Under the pieces are notes generated by a model. That model ran no database searches, was not told the origin of the DNA, and was given only the letters and a program-made list of their open reading frames with translations. DNA of 10,623 nucleotides from Burkholderiales bacterium (GTDB lineage Bacteria > Pseudomonadota > Gammaproteobacteria > Burkholderiales > Burkholderiaceae_D): NCBI GenBank assembly GCA_028868455.1, contig JAGWUK010000056.1, positions 1 through 10,623 on the forward strand, written 5' to 3'. The translations under genes and the position numbers were made by a program. Of the stretch, positions 1 through 7,452 are shown one piece after another (the stretch's first letter is position 1; each line of letters starts with the position of its first letter).

Positions 1-594
1 CGGAGATTCAAATTGTTCAATTTCGGGATGATTTCTGACCAGCTCTGCTTCCAGCCCGATATGCGTGATGCGATAGGAGAGTACTTGTACTGCGCTCAGT
101 ATTTCATTGACCAGCAAGGCATAGGTCGCACGTGCATTGGGGGAGCGAAAGCCTATGGTTCTGACCAGACTTTGCCAGATGTCATCACTGACACTGTTGA
201 CCCAGATATGGTCGTCCGGGCGGTCGAAAATTTGTCCGAAAATATCTTTAACGTAATCGTCATTGACCAGACTAGGCAGAATCTTATCGATCAGAATGCG
301 CGAAGCACTGCTCCAGAATCCTGTATTGTGCGTGATGCCGATGTCAGTCAGTAAATGCACAGTCTTGCGCGATGTCAGCACCTGGATCAGGTAAAGGCGA
401 AACGCACTTCGCCAGGCTGGATGTTGTTGCAGCACATAGCAGAGCGCTCGCAGATTGTCCGCGGCCTGCATTGCGCTATCTGCGCGTTGTGGTCGCAACA
501 TCGCCACCAGTTCGCGCAGAGGGCTGATATCGCGGAATGCGGGGTTTGCACTCAGAGCATTTTCTATATTGCTTAATATGCGATCAAGTGACAA
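1..594 (-). CDS. Gcr-family 'site-specific recombinase' (SpecificRecomb), N-terminal part
   Basis: The minus strand is open for 198 codons from a TTG at 594-592 to the left window edge, so the C-terminal part (family members are usually about 650-700 residues) is missing. The TTG is preceded by AGGAG (605-601, read on the minus strand) with 6 nt spacing, which decides the start; no ATG is placed as well. The product matches what I recall of the betaproteobacterial/neisserial Gcr family: an N-terminal LRELVAMLRPQRAD block (residues 26-39), ALCYVLQQHPAWRSAFRLYL (50-69), then SRKTVHLLTDIGITHNTGFW (75-94) and a PxLVNDDYVKDIFGQIF block (107-123). The family is named after a gonococcal gene, but members look like membrane-associated proteins with no obvious tyrosine or serine recombinase motif, so the recombinase activity is doubtful. 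No such motif is visible in this fragment. Family assignment is fairly sure; function is not. Confidence 0.8.
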   Translation of the reverse strand, partial: MSLDRILSNIENALSANPAFRDISPLRELVAMLRPQRADSAMQAADNLRALCYVLQQHPAWRSAFRLYLIQVLTSRKTVHLLTDIGITHNTGFWSSASRILIDKILPSLVNDDYVKDIFGQIFDRPDDHIWVNSVSDDIWQSLVRTIGFRSPNARATYALLVNEILSAVQVLSYRITHIGLEAELVRNHPEIEQFESP

Positions 595-879
595 ATGAGT
601 CTCCTGTAAATCCTAAGGGAGCAAATCGCCCGGAGTGCGCAATTTGCTCCGTACGATAAATACCACTGCGGCCCACGCTGGCGATGAAAATTGCGTGCGG
701 GAAGCCTATATATGGGGATAGTAGACTGAAAATCAATTTGTCGGTTCACGCGTATTTTGGTGTTTAGTTGCGGACTTTAGGCGACAAAGTCATGCATTTG
801 CACGAATCTTGCTGTATAGGTATGCAAGACGACGGAATCTGGTCTAAAGTATCGGCGTGTTCATTGCTAAGGTTTGACG
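595..879. other. Divergent intergenic region
   Basis: These 285 bases separate the minus-strand Gcr-family gene from the plus-strand CNNM-type gene. Apart from the inverted repeat at 618-650 and the Shine-Dalgarno of the minus-strand gene at 601-605, the only signal I find is a weak sigma70-like pair for the plus-strand gene: TTGCAC (798-803), 17 nt, TATGCA (821-826), with a poor -10. I see no small ORF with a convincing ribosome binding site and no RNA gene. Confidence 0.4.
618..650. repeat. Inverted repeat in leader of the Gcr-family gene
   Basis: GGAGCAAAT at 618-626 is perfectly inverted as ATTTGCTCC at 642-650. Inside it CGC (627-629) can pair with GCG (637-639) across a 2-nt bulge, giving a 12-bp stem around a 7-nt loop. 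It ends 12 nt upstream of the Shine-Dalgarno sequence of the minus-strand gene, so it would lie in that gene's leader or promoter. No T-tract follows on either strand, which argues against an intrinsic terminator. It could be an operator or an mRNA structure; the sequence does not decide which. Confidence 0.5.
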
Positions 880-2193
880 TTGGATAATCTACTACTTGTT
901 GTTGCGGCGCTGTTTCTTGTTTTATTAAATGGTTTTTTTGTTGCAGCCGAATTCGGGCTGGTAAAACTGCGTCAGACCAGGGTGCGCAGCCTGGCTAAAA
1001 GTTCTGGATTTCGCGGACGTTTATTGGTGACTGTACATCAGCACCTTGACACCTATCTTTCCGCTTGTCAGCTCGGTATCACACTCGCCTCTCTGGGGCT
1101 GGGCTGGATAGGCGAACCGGCGTTTGCCCGCCTGCTTGAACCTGTATTGCAGTTTGTCGGCGTGGTCTCGCCGGAATTCATACACGGCATTTCATTTTTC
1201 TTCGCATTTTTTGTCATCTCGTTTTTGCATATCGTGGTGGGTGAACTGGCGCCTAAATCCATGGCGATCCGCACGCCTGAACGCGTTTCTTTGTGGGCAG
1301 CGCCAGCACTGTATCTGTTTTACTGGAGTATGTATCCGGCGATCTGGGCGCTGAACTGGAGCTCAAACAAAGTCCTGAAATGGACGGGGCTGGATTTTGC
1401 TCATGGCAGCGAAAGCCATTATTCGCCGGAAGAGCTGAAATTGATTTTGCGCGGAAGCCATAGCGGCAGTAAGGAAAGTCGCGATGAGTGGAGCATCATG
1501 GCACAAGTGCTGGATTTCGGTGGACTGGAAATTGCGGATTTGATGCGTCCTATAAATGAGGTCGTGGCCATGCAAAAAAATGCCAGCCTTGAAGAAAATA
1601 TGAAAACCGCCGCACGTAACCGCTTCAGCCGTTATCCGTATTTCGATGACGACGGACAGACCGTGCTGGGGATGTTGCATCTGAAAGACCTGTTTCTGGC
1701 GCAGCAAGCCGGAAAGTCACTGGATGATCTGAGTAAGCATTTGCGCAAAGTTGAATTTGTTTCGCCGAATATGCCCGCACTCGAATTGTTTCGCCGTTTC
1801 CGCAAGGGCGCTCCGCATTTTGCTATTGTCGGAAAGAAGGGAAGTAAGCCCGTTGGGTTTTTGACATTGGATAATTTGCTCAGCGCCCTGGTTGGACAAA
1901 TTCGCGACGAATTCCGACAGAACGATAACGACTGGACTACGCTTGATGACGGCACCCTGATTGGCAAAGGCAGCTTGCCCTTACATACGCTGGGCATGGC
2001 GTTGGGATGTGAACTCGATAGTGATGAGGTGGAATCCATCGGTGGGCTGATTATGCATCAGCTCGGCGATTTGCCAGTGGAAGGACAGAAGGTCGAATTT
2101 GGAAAGTTTGATGCGGTCGTCAAGAAAATGAACGGTCCACGTATTTTGTTAGTACGAATTTATCCGAAAATCGACGTAGCCCCTTCTGCTTGA
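880..2193 (+). CDS. CNNM/CBS-pair/CorC-type membrane protein (hemolysin-family)
   Basis: Integral membrane protein of the CNNM (DUF21) family, members of which are linked to Mg2+/Co2+ or other cation homeostasis, probably efflux; the old 'hemolysin' name is misleading. Counting from TTG 880 it has 437 residues. The N-terminal CNNM domain (about 1-200) carries NGFFVAAEFGLVKLR (17-31), QLGITLASLGLGWIGEP (64-80) and the HIVVGELAPKSMAI block (117-130), with membrane segments near 3-20, 98-120 and 134-156. A CBS pair follows (about 215-345; LMRPINEVVAM, then the PVGFLTLDNLLSALVG end), and a CorC_HlyC C-terminal domain (about 350-432). The start is TTG 880, 7 nt behind AGG at 870-872. A TTG two codons earlier (874) leaves only 1 nt to that site and is less likely. 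It looks monocistronic. The exact transported ion cannot be read from sequence. Confidence 0.88.
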   Translation: MDNLLLVVAALFLVLLNGFFVAAEFGLVKLRQTRVRSLAKSSGFRGRLLVTVHQHLDTYLSACQLGITLASLGLGWIGEPAFARLLEPVLQFVGVVSPEFIHGISFFFAFFVISFLHIVVGELAPKSMAIRTPERVSLWAAPALYLFYWSMYPAIWALNWSSNKVLKWTGLDFAHGSESHYSPEELKLILRGSHSGSKESRDEWSIMAQVLDFGGLEIADLMRPINEVVAMQKNASLEENMKTAARNRFSRYPYFDDDGQTVLGMLHLKDLFLAQQAGKSLDDLSKHLRKVEFVSPNMPALELFRRFRKGAPHFAIVGKKGSKPVGFLTLDNLLSALVGQIRDEFRQNDNDWTTLDDGTLIGKGSLPLHTLGMALGCELDSDEVESIGGLIMHQLGDLPVEGQKVEFGKFDAVVKKMNGPRILLVRIYPKIDVAPSA

Positions 2194-2417
2194 AGCATGT
2201 CATATTGCATGGCAACATGACGCATTGGTGATCGCAATTTGGTGCGCAAGGACGCAGATTCATGGTGATGGATGATGCGCATCCACACCACATGCTCATA
2301 TAAATGCAATATTTGATCTAGCGCACGGAGGATGTGCCAAAATAAGTAATATGATGCTTGATAATAGTCCCTTTCGTTGACGTTCTTCAGGAGTGAGCCG
2401 CCCATGGCTTATGTGCT
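2194..2417 (+). other. Intergenic region before the cyclic-di-GMP gene
   Basis: Between the two plus-strand genes I find the hairpin at 2199-2221, a perfect palindrome GATGCGCATC at 2274-2283 and the leader ORF described above. No convincing promoter pair stands out in the A/T-rich part (2298-2370). Confidence 0.3.
2199..2221. repeat. Short hairpin just after the CNNM-type gene
   Basis: GTCAT-A-TTGC, loop ATG, GCAA-C-ATGAC forms a 10-position stem with a single A/C mismatch and a 3-nt loop, starting 5 nt after the stop codon. It may protect the 3' end of the transcript or help termination. No T-run follows on either strand, so I do not call it an intrinsic terminator. Confidence 0.4.
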
Positions 2418-2421
2418 ATGA
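2389..2421 (+). promoter_or_regulatory. Possible 5-codon leader ORF overlapping the next start
   Basis: AGGAG at 2389-2393 lies 10 nt before ATG 2404 but 24 nt before ATG 2418, the only possible start of the large sensor gene. In that gene's frame an in-frame TGA at 2394-2396 blocks any longer form. ATG 2404 opens a mini-ORF coding for MAYVL, whose TGA (2419-2421) overlaps the 2418 ATG in an ATGA arrangement. The large ORF may therefore be translated by coupling, with ribosomes terminating on the leader and restarting. No separate ribosome binding site is visible directly ahead of 2418. This is inference from spacing. Confidence 0.4.
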
Positions 2422-5400
2422 CCTCGCACCGCAACCTTCCTCAATATTTGCGTAGCTTCTGGCTCACTTTGGGCGTTTTTTTTGTTTTTTCCTTCGCATT
2501 CGTTTTTTACGTCTATTCCGAAAAGCAGATTGATTATCTGAATGACCTGCGGGTGCAATCCTATGCTTTATCGCAGGAATTAAGACAGTCTTCGGACGAT
2601 CTTACGCGCATGGTGCGTACGTATGTCATCACTGGCGACCCCATTTATAAACATCACTACGAAGAAATTCTCGCTATCCGCGACGGCAAAATCCCTCGTC
2701 CTGCCAGTTATCAGGGCGTGTATTGGGATCTGGTTCTGCATGACGACAAACGGCCATCAACGGAAGGAAAAGCGATTGCCTTGCTGGATCTGATGCGCCA
2801 GGCAGGTTTTACTGAAGAAGAATTTGCCAAACTTGAACAGGCAAAGAAAAACTCTGATGAATTGACGCGAATTGAATTCGCCGCCATGCATCTGATCGAA
2901 TCTCCGGGCGGCGACGCGAGCCTGACGCGGGAAAAAGCCATTCAGATGCTTCACGATGCGCGTTATCACGCCGCCAAGTTTGCCATCATGCAGCCCATCT
3001 CTGAGAGCTATCATTTGATGGAGCAAAGAACTGCGAAACAGGTCCAGCAAGCGCAGGTCTTGGCAATGCAATTGCGGCTCGTATTTATATTTTTCGGTGT
3101 TCTTCTGGTCATCGTGTTGTGGCGTACATATCGTTCGCTACACTACATTTTAGGCGGAGCGCTTAGCGATATACATAAAGGACTCGTACGATTGGGGAGT
3201 GGCGATTTTTATTCCCCGGTTGAGGTTCCGCCGGGAATGGCATCCAGTGTTCTTGGATGGTTGTCGGTAACGCAGTCCAAGCTGGCAGAAATTGACACTG
3301 AGCGGAATCTGACCGACGAAAAAAATCAGCGACTGACCCGTTTATACAACGCGCTGAGCCAATGCAATCAGGCAATCGTACGCAGTACCAGCGAGGCTGA
3401 GCTATTCCCGACGATTTGCCGTGATGCCGTGACGCTGGGCGGCATGAGGATGGCATGGATAGGTTTGCTGGATGAGGCAAGCGGGAAAATCAAGCCGGTT
3501 ACGCAGTATGGCGATGGAAAGCAATATCTCGATGGACTGGAAATTTCTGTCAATCCTGAAGAGGCATCCGGAAAGGGACCAAGCGCCATCGTATTTCGTG
3601 AAAACGAACCGTACTGGTGTCAGGATTTTCAGAATGATCCTGCAACTAGCTATTGGCACGAACGAGGAGCGCAGTTTGGCTGGATGGCCTCGGCGGCACT
3701 GCCGCTGGAGAGGAGTGGTCGTATCGTTGGTATCTTTAATGTGTATGCGGACAAAGTGAACGCTTTTGACGAGTCTGCGCGCAATTTATTGTCTGAAATG
3801 GCAATGGATATCAGCCATACGCTGAATCGGTTTGAGTTGGAAAAGCAACGTGGTCATTCCATGCAAATGGAAGGTTTTCGCAGTTACATGCTGGAGCGGA
3901 TTACCAGCAATTTGTCACTGAAGGAAATATTGCGCGAAGTGACGCTGAAGCTCGAATCGATTATTCCAGACAGCATGTGTTCTATTTTATTAATCGATAA
4001 AGATGGCAAAAGCATCAGGGTAGGTGCGACGCCTAGTATCCCGTCATTCTTTAGTGAGGCAATTGATGGCGTGACTATTGGCGAAGGTGTTGGATCTTGC
4101 GGAACTGCCATGTTTACCGGCAAGCGGACAATTGTCGAGGATATCGCGACGCATCCGTACTGGGTCAACTATAAAGAAATTGCACTAGAGGCAGGCCTGG
4201 CGTCGTGCTGGTCTGAACCGATATTCTCTTCGTCGTCCAGCAAGGTAATCGGCGCATTCGCCATTTACCAGCGCACGCCATCTGCGCCTTTGAGTTTCCA
4301 TTTAAAACTGTTGGAAATGGCTACGCATTTTATCGCCATTGCCATTGAACGCAAACAGTCTGAAGACGCGTTGCGCAAGCTGTCTCAGGCGGTTGAGCAA
4401 AGTTCGAATGCCATCATTATTACTGACACCAATGCAAAAATTGAGTATGTCAATGCGACCTTTTTGAGGAACTGTGGCAAGAGTCTGGAGGAAGTGATCG
4501 GGGAGACGCCGGGCATTATCAAATCCGGAAAGACACCGGCGTCGACTTACGAGGACATGTGGGCACATTTGCGCCGCGGAGACAGTTGGCAGGGCGAACT
4601 GGTCAACAGTTACCACGATGGGCTTGAGCATACTGATCTGGTACAAATTTCTCCAGTACGCGATGTCAGTGGTGAAGTGACCCATTTTCTGGGGATACAG
4701 GAGGACATTACAGATAAAAAACGCACCGAAGAGCGCATACAGTATCTCGCCCATTTTGATGCCTTGACTGGATTGCCGAACCGCACTTTGCTTGACGAAC
4801 GGGCCAAATATGCGATGAGTCTGGCCAGACGCAGCAATGATGCGATGGCTGTCATCTTTCTGGATGTGGATCATTTTAAGGATATTAATGATTCACTTGG
4901 ACACAGTCTCGGCGACGCCATGCTGATCGAACTTTCCCAGCGACTGCTGTCATCGCTCAGGGAAGAAGATACGATTTCCAGACTCGGCGGTGATGAATTC
5001 ATTCTCCTTCTGCCCGGCGTTGAAAGTCGTAATGCCGAGCAGCTGGCACAAAAACTGATGCAGGTGATCAGCCAGTCGTATCAGATAGGGCCGTATGAGC
5101 TCAACATTACGGCATCGATGGGCATTGCAATTTATCCTGATGATGGTGCTGATCTGGAAACGCTGTCCAAAAACGCTGATGCGGCGATGTATCGCGCTAA
5201 ACGTGAAGGGCGGAATACTTACCGCTTTTTTACTCAGGAGATGCAAGCGAGGTCTGCGCGTCATCTGGAGCTGGTGAATGCGTTAAGGCACGCTTTGCCC
5301 AAAGATCAACTGCACGTCGTTTATCAACCCCAGATGTCGATTGACGGAACCAGAGTGATTGGTGCGGAAGCGCTATTACGCTGGCATCACCCTGATTTGG

Positions 5401-6035
5401 GAACGGTATCTCCAGCTGAATTTATTCCATTGGCTGAAGAAAATGGATTGATTTTACCGGTCGGAGAATGGGTATTGCAGACGGCTGTCAATCAGCTGAA
5501 ACAGTGGCAAAGTAAGGGTATGGGATCGCTGACCATGGCCGTGAATTTGTCTGCCGTGCAGTTCCGGCATTCCGATCTGCCCGATCTGGTATCCCGCATA
5601 CTGGAGGAGGCTGACTTACCAGCCGAGTACCTGGAACTGGAATTGACTGAAAGCGTGGCGATGCATGATCCGCTTGGTGCCATTGCCGTGATGAATAATC
5701 TGCATGCAAGAGGAATCCGTATGTCGATCGACGACTTTGGAACAGGTTATTCTTCGCTCAATTATCTGAAAAAATTCAATGTTTACAAGCTAAAAATCGA
5801 TCAGAGCTTCGTGCGCGACATCAGTACGGATCCGGAAGACAAGGCAATTGTCAGCGCGATCATCGGCATGGCAAAAAGTCTGGGTTTGGAAACAATTGCC
5901 GAAGGCGTGGAAACCGCAGAGCAACTGGAATTTTTGCGGGCGCAGGGTTGTGCTGAAGTGCAGGGATATTATTTTTCAAAACCCTTGCCGCCAGATCAGT
6001 TTGAAGAGTTTTTCAGAGGTAAAAATTCCAGGTAA
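2418..6035 (+). CDS. Membrane-anchored GAF-GAF-PAS-GGDEF-EAL cyclic-di-GMP enzyme
   Basis: Large sensor (1205 residues) that should make and/or break cyclic-di-GMP at the inner membrane. Layout: TM1 (about 14-33), periplasmic sensor (about 34-217), TM2 (about 219-236), a HAMP-like linker (about 237-300), GAF1 (about 306-472), GAF2 (about 494-646), PAS (about 650-768), GGDEF (about 776-938) and EAL (about 947-1198). The cyclase signature GGDEF is at 857-861 with metal Asp D816, and an inhibitory RxxD site (REED, 848-851) sits the canonical 5 residues upstream. The phosphodiesterase domain keeps EAL (984-986), N1043, E1075/E1078 in ELTES, DDFGTGYSS (1105-1113), K1126 and E1162 in AEGVE. Both active sites therefore look complete, and net activity probably depends on signals from the periplasmic, GAF and PAS modules, whose ligands are unknown. 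Starts at the first possible ATG; no upstream alternative exists because of an in-frame TGA at 2394. Converges on the phosphofructokinase gene, 38 bp apart, with no visible terminator. Confidence 0.93.
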   Translation: MTSHRNLPQYLRSFWLTLGVFFVFSFAFVFYVYSEKQIDYLNDLRVQSYALSQELRQSSDDLTRMVRTYVITGDPIYKHHYEEILAIRDGKIPRPASYQGVYWDLVLHDDKRPSTEGKAIALLDLMRQAGFTEEEFAKLEQAKKNSDELTRIEFAAMHLIESPGGDASLTREKAIQMLHDARYHAAKFAIMQPISESYHLMEQRTAKQVQQAQVLAMQLRLVFIFFGVLLVIVLWRTYRSLHYILGGALSDIHKGLVRLGSGDFYSPVEVPPGMASSVLGWLSVTQSKLAEIDTERNLTDEKNQRLTRLYNALSQCNQAIVRSTSEAELFPTICRDAVTLGGMRMAWIGLLDEASGKIKPVTQYGDGKQYLDGLEISVNPEEASGKGPSAIVFRENEPYWCQDFQNDPATSYWHERGAQFGWMASAALPLERSGRIVGIFNVYADKVNAFDESARNLLSEMAMDISHTLNRFELEKQRGHSMQMEGFRSYMLERITSNLSLKEILREVTLKLESIIPDSMCSILLIDKDGKSIRVGATPSIPSFFSEAIDGVTIGEGVGSCGTAMFTGKRTIVEDIATHPYWVNYKEIALEAGLASCWSEPIFSSSSSKVIGAFAIYQRTPSAPLSFHLKLLEMATHFIAIAIERKQSEDALRKLSQAVEQSSNAIIITDTNAKIEYVNATFLRNCGKSLEEVIGETPGIIKSGKTPASTYEDMWAHLRRGDSWQGELVNSYHDGLEHTDLVQISPVRDVSGEVTHFLGIQEDITDKKRTEERIQYLAHFDALTGLPNRTLLDERAKYAMSLARRSNDAMAVIFLDVDHFKDINDSLGHSLGDAMLIELSQRLLSSLREEDTISRLGGDEFILLLPGVESRNAEQLAQKLMQVISQSYQIGPYELNITASMGIAIYPDDGADLETLSKNADAAMYRAKREGRNTYRFFTQEMQARSARHLELVNALRHALPKDQLHVVYQPQMSIDGTRVIGAEALLRWHHPDLGTVSPAEFIPLAEENGLILPVGEWVLQTAVNQLKQWQSKGMGSLTMAVNLSAVQFRHSDLPDLVSRILEEADLPAEYLELELTESVAMHDPLGAIAVMNNLHARGIRMSIDDFGTGYSSLNYLKKFNVYKLKIDQSFVRDISTDPEDKAIVSAIIGMAKSLGLETIAEGVETAEQLEFLRAQGCAEVQGYYFSKPLPPDQFEEFFRGKNSR

Positions 6036-6073
6036 CGCTATCGCGACTTCGTTCGACGACCGCTTTGCTGACA

Positions 6074-7183
6074 TTAATCGCCAAAACATATTCCGATATC
6101 ACGCGCCGTTTTCAAGGTATCGCCGTCAAGTGGCACGCCTTTCATGCGCCCTGCCACTTCTTCAAGTGCAACATAATTGACATTCGGGGATGCCAGCGCC
6201 ACCATGATGCCTGAATGTCCTTCGTTCAATGCACGCACAGCAGCAGCGCCAAAACGCATGGCGGATAAGCGGTCAAATGCAGTCGGGCTGCCGCCGCGCA
6301 ATAAATGGCCGAGAACAACGGAACGGGCTTCTTTTCCAGTACGTTGTTCCAATTCGTGTGCCAGTTTTTCGCCTATACCACCAAGACGCTCGACATAACC
6401 AGTGGCGGCATTTTGCTGTACCTCGCGCTTTCCCCCTTTAGGTACGGCACCTTCAGCTGCCATCACGATGGTGTAATGATAGCCAGCCTGTTCCCGTTTG
6501 CGCACGTGTGCTGCCAGTTTGTCGAGTTCAAAAGGAATTTCAGGAATCAGGATGATGTGGGCGTTGGCAGCAATGCCTGTGTGCAAGGCAATCCATCCCG
6601 CATATCTTCCCATTGCTTCAACGACCATTATTCTCCGGTGGCTTTCCGTGGTGCTGTGCAGCCGGTCTAAGCATTCTGTGGCGAACGAAACTGCGGAGTC
6701 GAATCCGAACGTTGTAAAGGTTTTGTCCAGATCATTATCAATTGTCTTGGGGACGCCAACGACACGCAGACCTTGTTTGTGCAATGCATTTGCAATGGTC
6801 AGCGTCCCGTCTCCACCGACACAGACCAGAGCGTCAATCTGCATGTTTTTCAAATACCGATGGATGTCGCCACTGCGATCGACTTCCTGAATACTGCCAT
6901 CCGGCATAGCCATCGCGAAATGCAAGGGATTTCCGTGATTCGTGGTCCCGAGTATGGTTCCGCCAAGATGGCCGATGCCACGTACCTGATTGGCCGTGAC
7001 GCGAAATACACCGTCAACAGGATAACGATCCGGTCTCAGGATGCCGTTGAATCCTTCACGGATGCCGTAACACTCCCAGCCGAGTTGCTCAGCAGCCAGC
7101 ACGACGGAACGAATGACTGCGTTGAGTCCAGGCGCATCACCGCCTCCTGTGCTGATGGCGATACGTTTGATGGAGTGTGTCAT
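6074..7183 (-). CDS. pfkA: 6-phosphofructokinase, ATP-type signature (group III-like)
   Basis: Cytoplasmic enzyme that phosphorylates fructose-6-phosphate to fructose-1,6-bisphosphate, the committing step of glycolysis. At 369 residues it is longer than E. coli PfkA (320). It shows the N-terminal phosphate-binding loop STGGGDAPGLNAVIR (11-25), GGDGT (123-127), PKTIDND (145-151, catalytic Asp D149), the substrate-binding MGR (191-193) and GHLLRGG (292-298). Phosphoryl-donor choice is read from two positions: G126 (E. coli G104) favours ATP, whereas diphosphate enzymes have Asp there; K146 (E. coli G124) is the Lys of the diphosphate and group III enzymes. The Gly/Lys mix resembles ATP-dependent group III enzymes such as actinobacterial PfkA, but the donor is not certain. 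The ATG start is fixed by an in-frame stop shortly upstream; the ribosome binding site is weak. It lies 49 bp behind the DUF2892 gene, same strand, no intervening terminator, so it is probably cotranscribed. Confidence 0.93.
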   Translation of the reverse strand: MTHSIKRIAISTGGGDAPGLNAVIRSVVLAAEQLGWECYGIREGFNGILRPDRYPVDGVFRVTANQVRGIGHLGGTILGTTNHGNPLHFAMAMPDGSIQEVDRSGDIHRYLKNMQIDALVCVGGDGTLTIANALHKQGLRVVGVPKTIDNDLDKTFTTFGFDSAVSFATECLDRLHSTTESHRRIMVVEAMGRYAGWIALHTGIAANAHIILIPEIPFELDKLAAHVRKREQAGYHYTIVMAAEGAVPKGGKREVQQNAATGYVERLGGIGEKLAHELEQRTGKEARSVVLGHLLRGGSPTAFDRLSAMRFGAAAVRALNEGHSGIMVALASPNVNYVALEEVAGRMKGVPLDGDTLKTARDIGICFGD

Positions 7184-7232
7184 TCCGAGGCTCTTATTTT
7201 TTCAGGACCTATTTGCGTCAGTCCAGTGTCTT

Positions 7233-7424
7233 TTATTTGGTTTTGCAGGTACTGATACCGAAGGGCAAGTAAGCCGGACAAAAACGAAATGTTCCAGTCA
7301 GTATTGGTACGATACCTATCCACCCCCAGTTGCCGATATATCCACCCAAGGTCGCGCCTATCAGGGCGACTCCGGCGAGAATGCGAATAACGCGATCTGT
7401 GCTGCCAACGTTCATTTTTAACAT
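7233..7424 (-). CDS. Small DUF2892 (YgaP transmembrane-domain-like) inner-membrane protein
   Basis: A 63-residue protein with the DUF2892 pattern: an N-terminal NVGSTDRVIRILAG block (residues 5-18), a first hydrophobic helix (about 14-30), a second WGWIGIVPILTG helix (about 33-45), then FRFCPAYLPFGISTC with two cysteines (C49, C60). This is the membrane part found in the rhodanese YgaP, here as a stand-alone protein. Such proteins commonly accompany rhodanese, persulfide dioxygenase and TauE/SafE genes, and a part in membrane handling of sulfur species is suspected but not shown. ATG 7424 is chosen because AAGGAG (7436-7431 on the minus strand) precedes it by 6 nt; a second ATG three codons in is possible. 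It sits 28 bp downstream of the MBL gene and 49 bp upstream of the phosphofructokinase gene. Confidence 0.85.
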   Translation of the reverse strand: MLKMNVGSTDRVIRILAGVALIGATLGGYIGNWGWIGIVPILTGTFRFCPAYLPFGISTCKTK

Positions 7425-7452
7425 GGTACGCTCCTTGGAGTGGATTGCTGGG

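Noticed and set aside
13..576. Two plus-strand open frames of 113 and 73 codons
   Set aside because: They are antisense to the Gcr-family coding sequence, lack ribosome binding sites and show no family resemblance.
2199..2221. Intrinsic terminator after the CNNM-type gene
   Set aside because: The hairpin is real but no T-tract follows it on either strand.
4302..4874. A 190-codon minus-strand open frame
   Set aside because: It lies wholly inside the PAS/GGDEF coding region of the large sensor on the other strand; its composition is that of an antisense shadow.
7184..7232. Terminator between the DUF2892 and phosphofructokinase genes
   Set aside because: Only a 4-bp GGAC/GTCC pairing ahead of an A-rich stretch is present on the coding strand; this is not a stable stem and no T-run follows.
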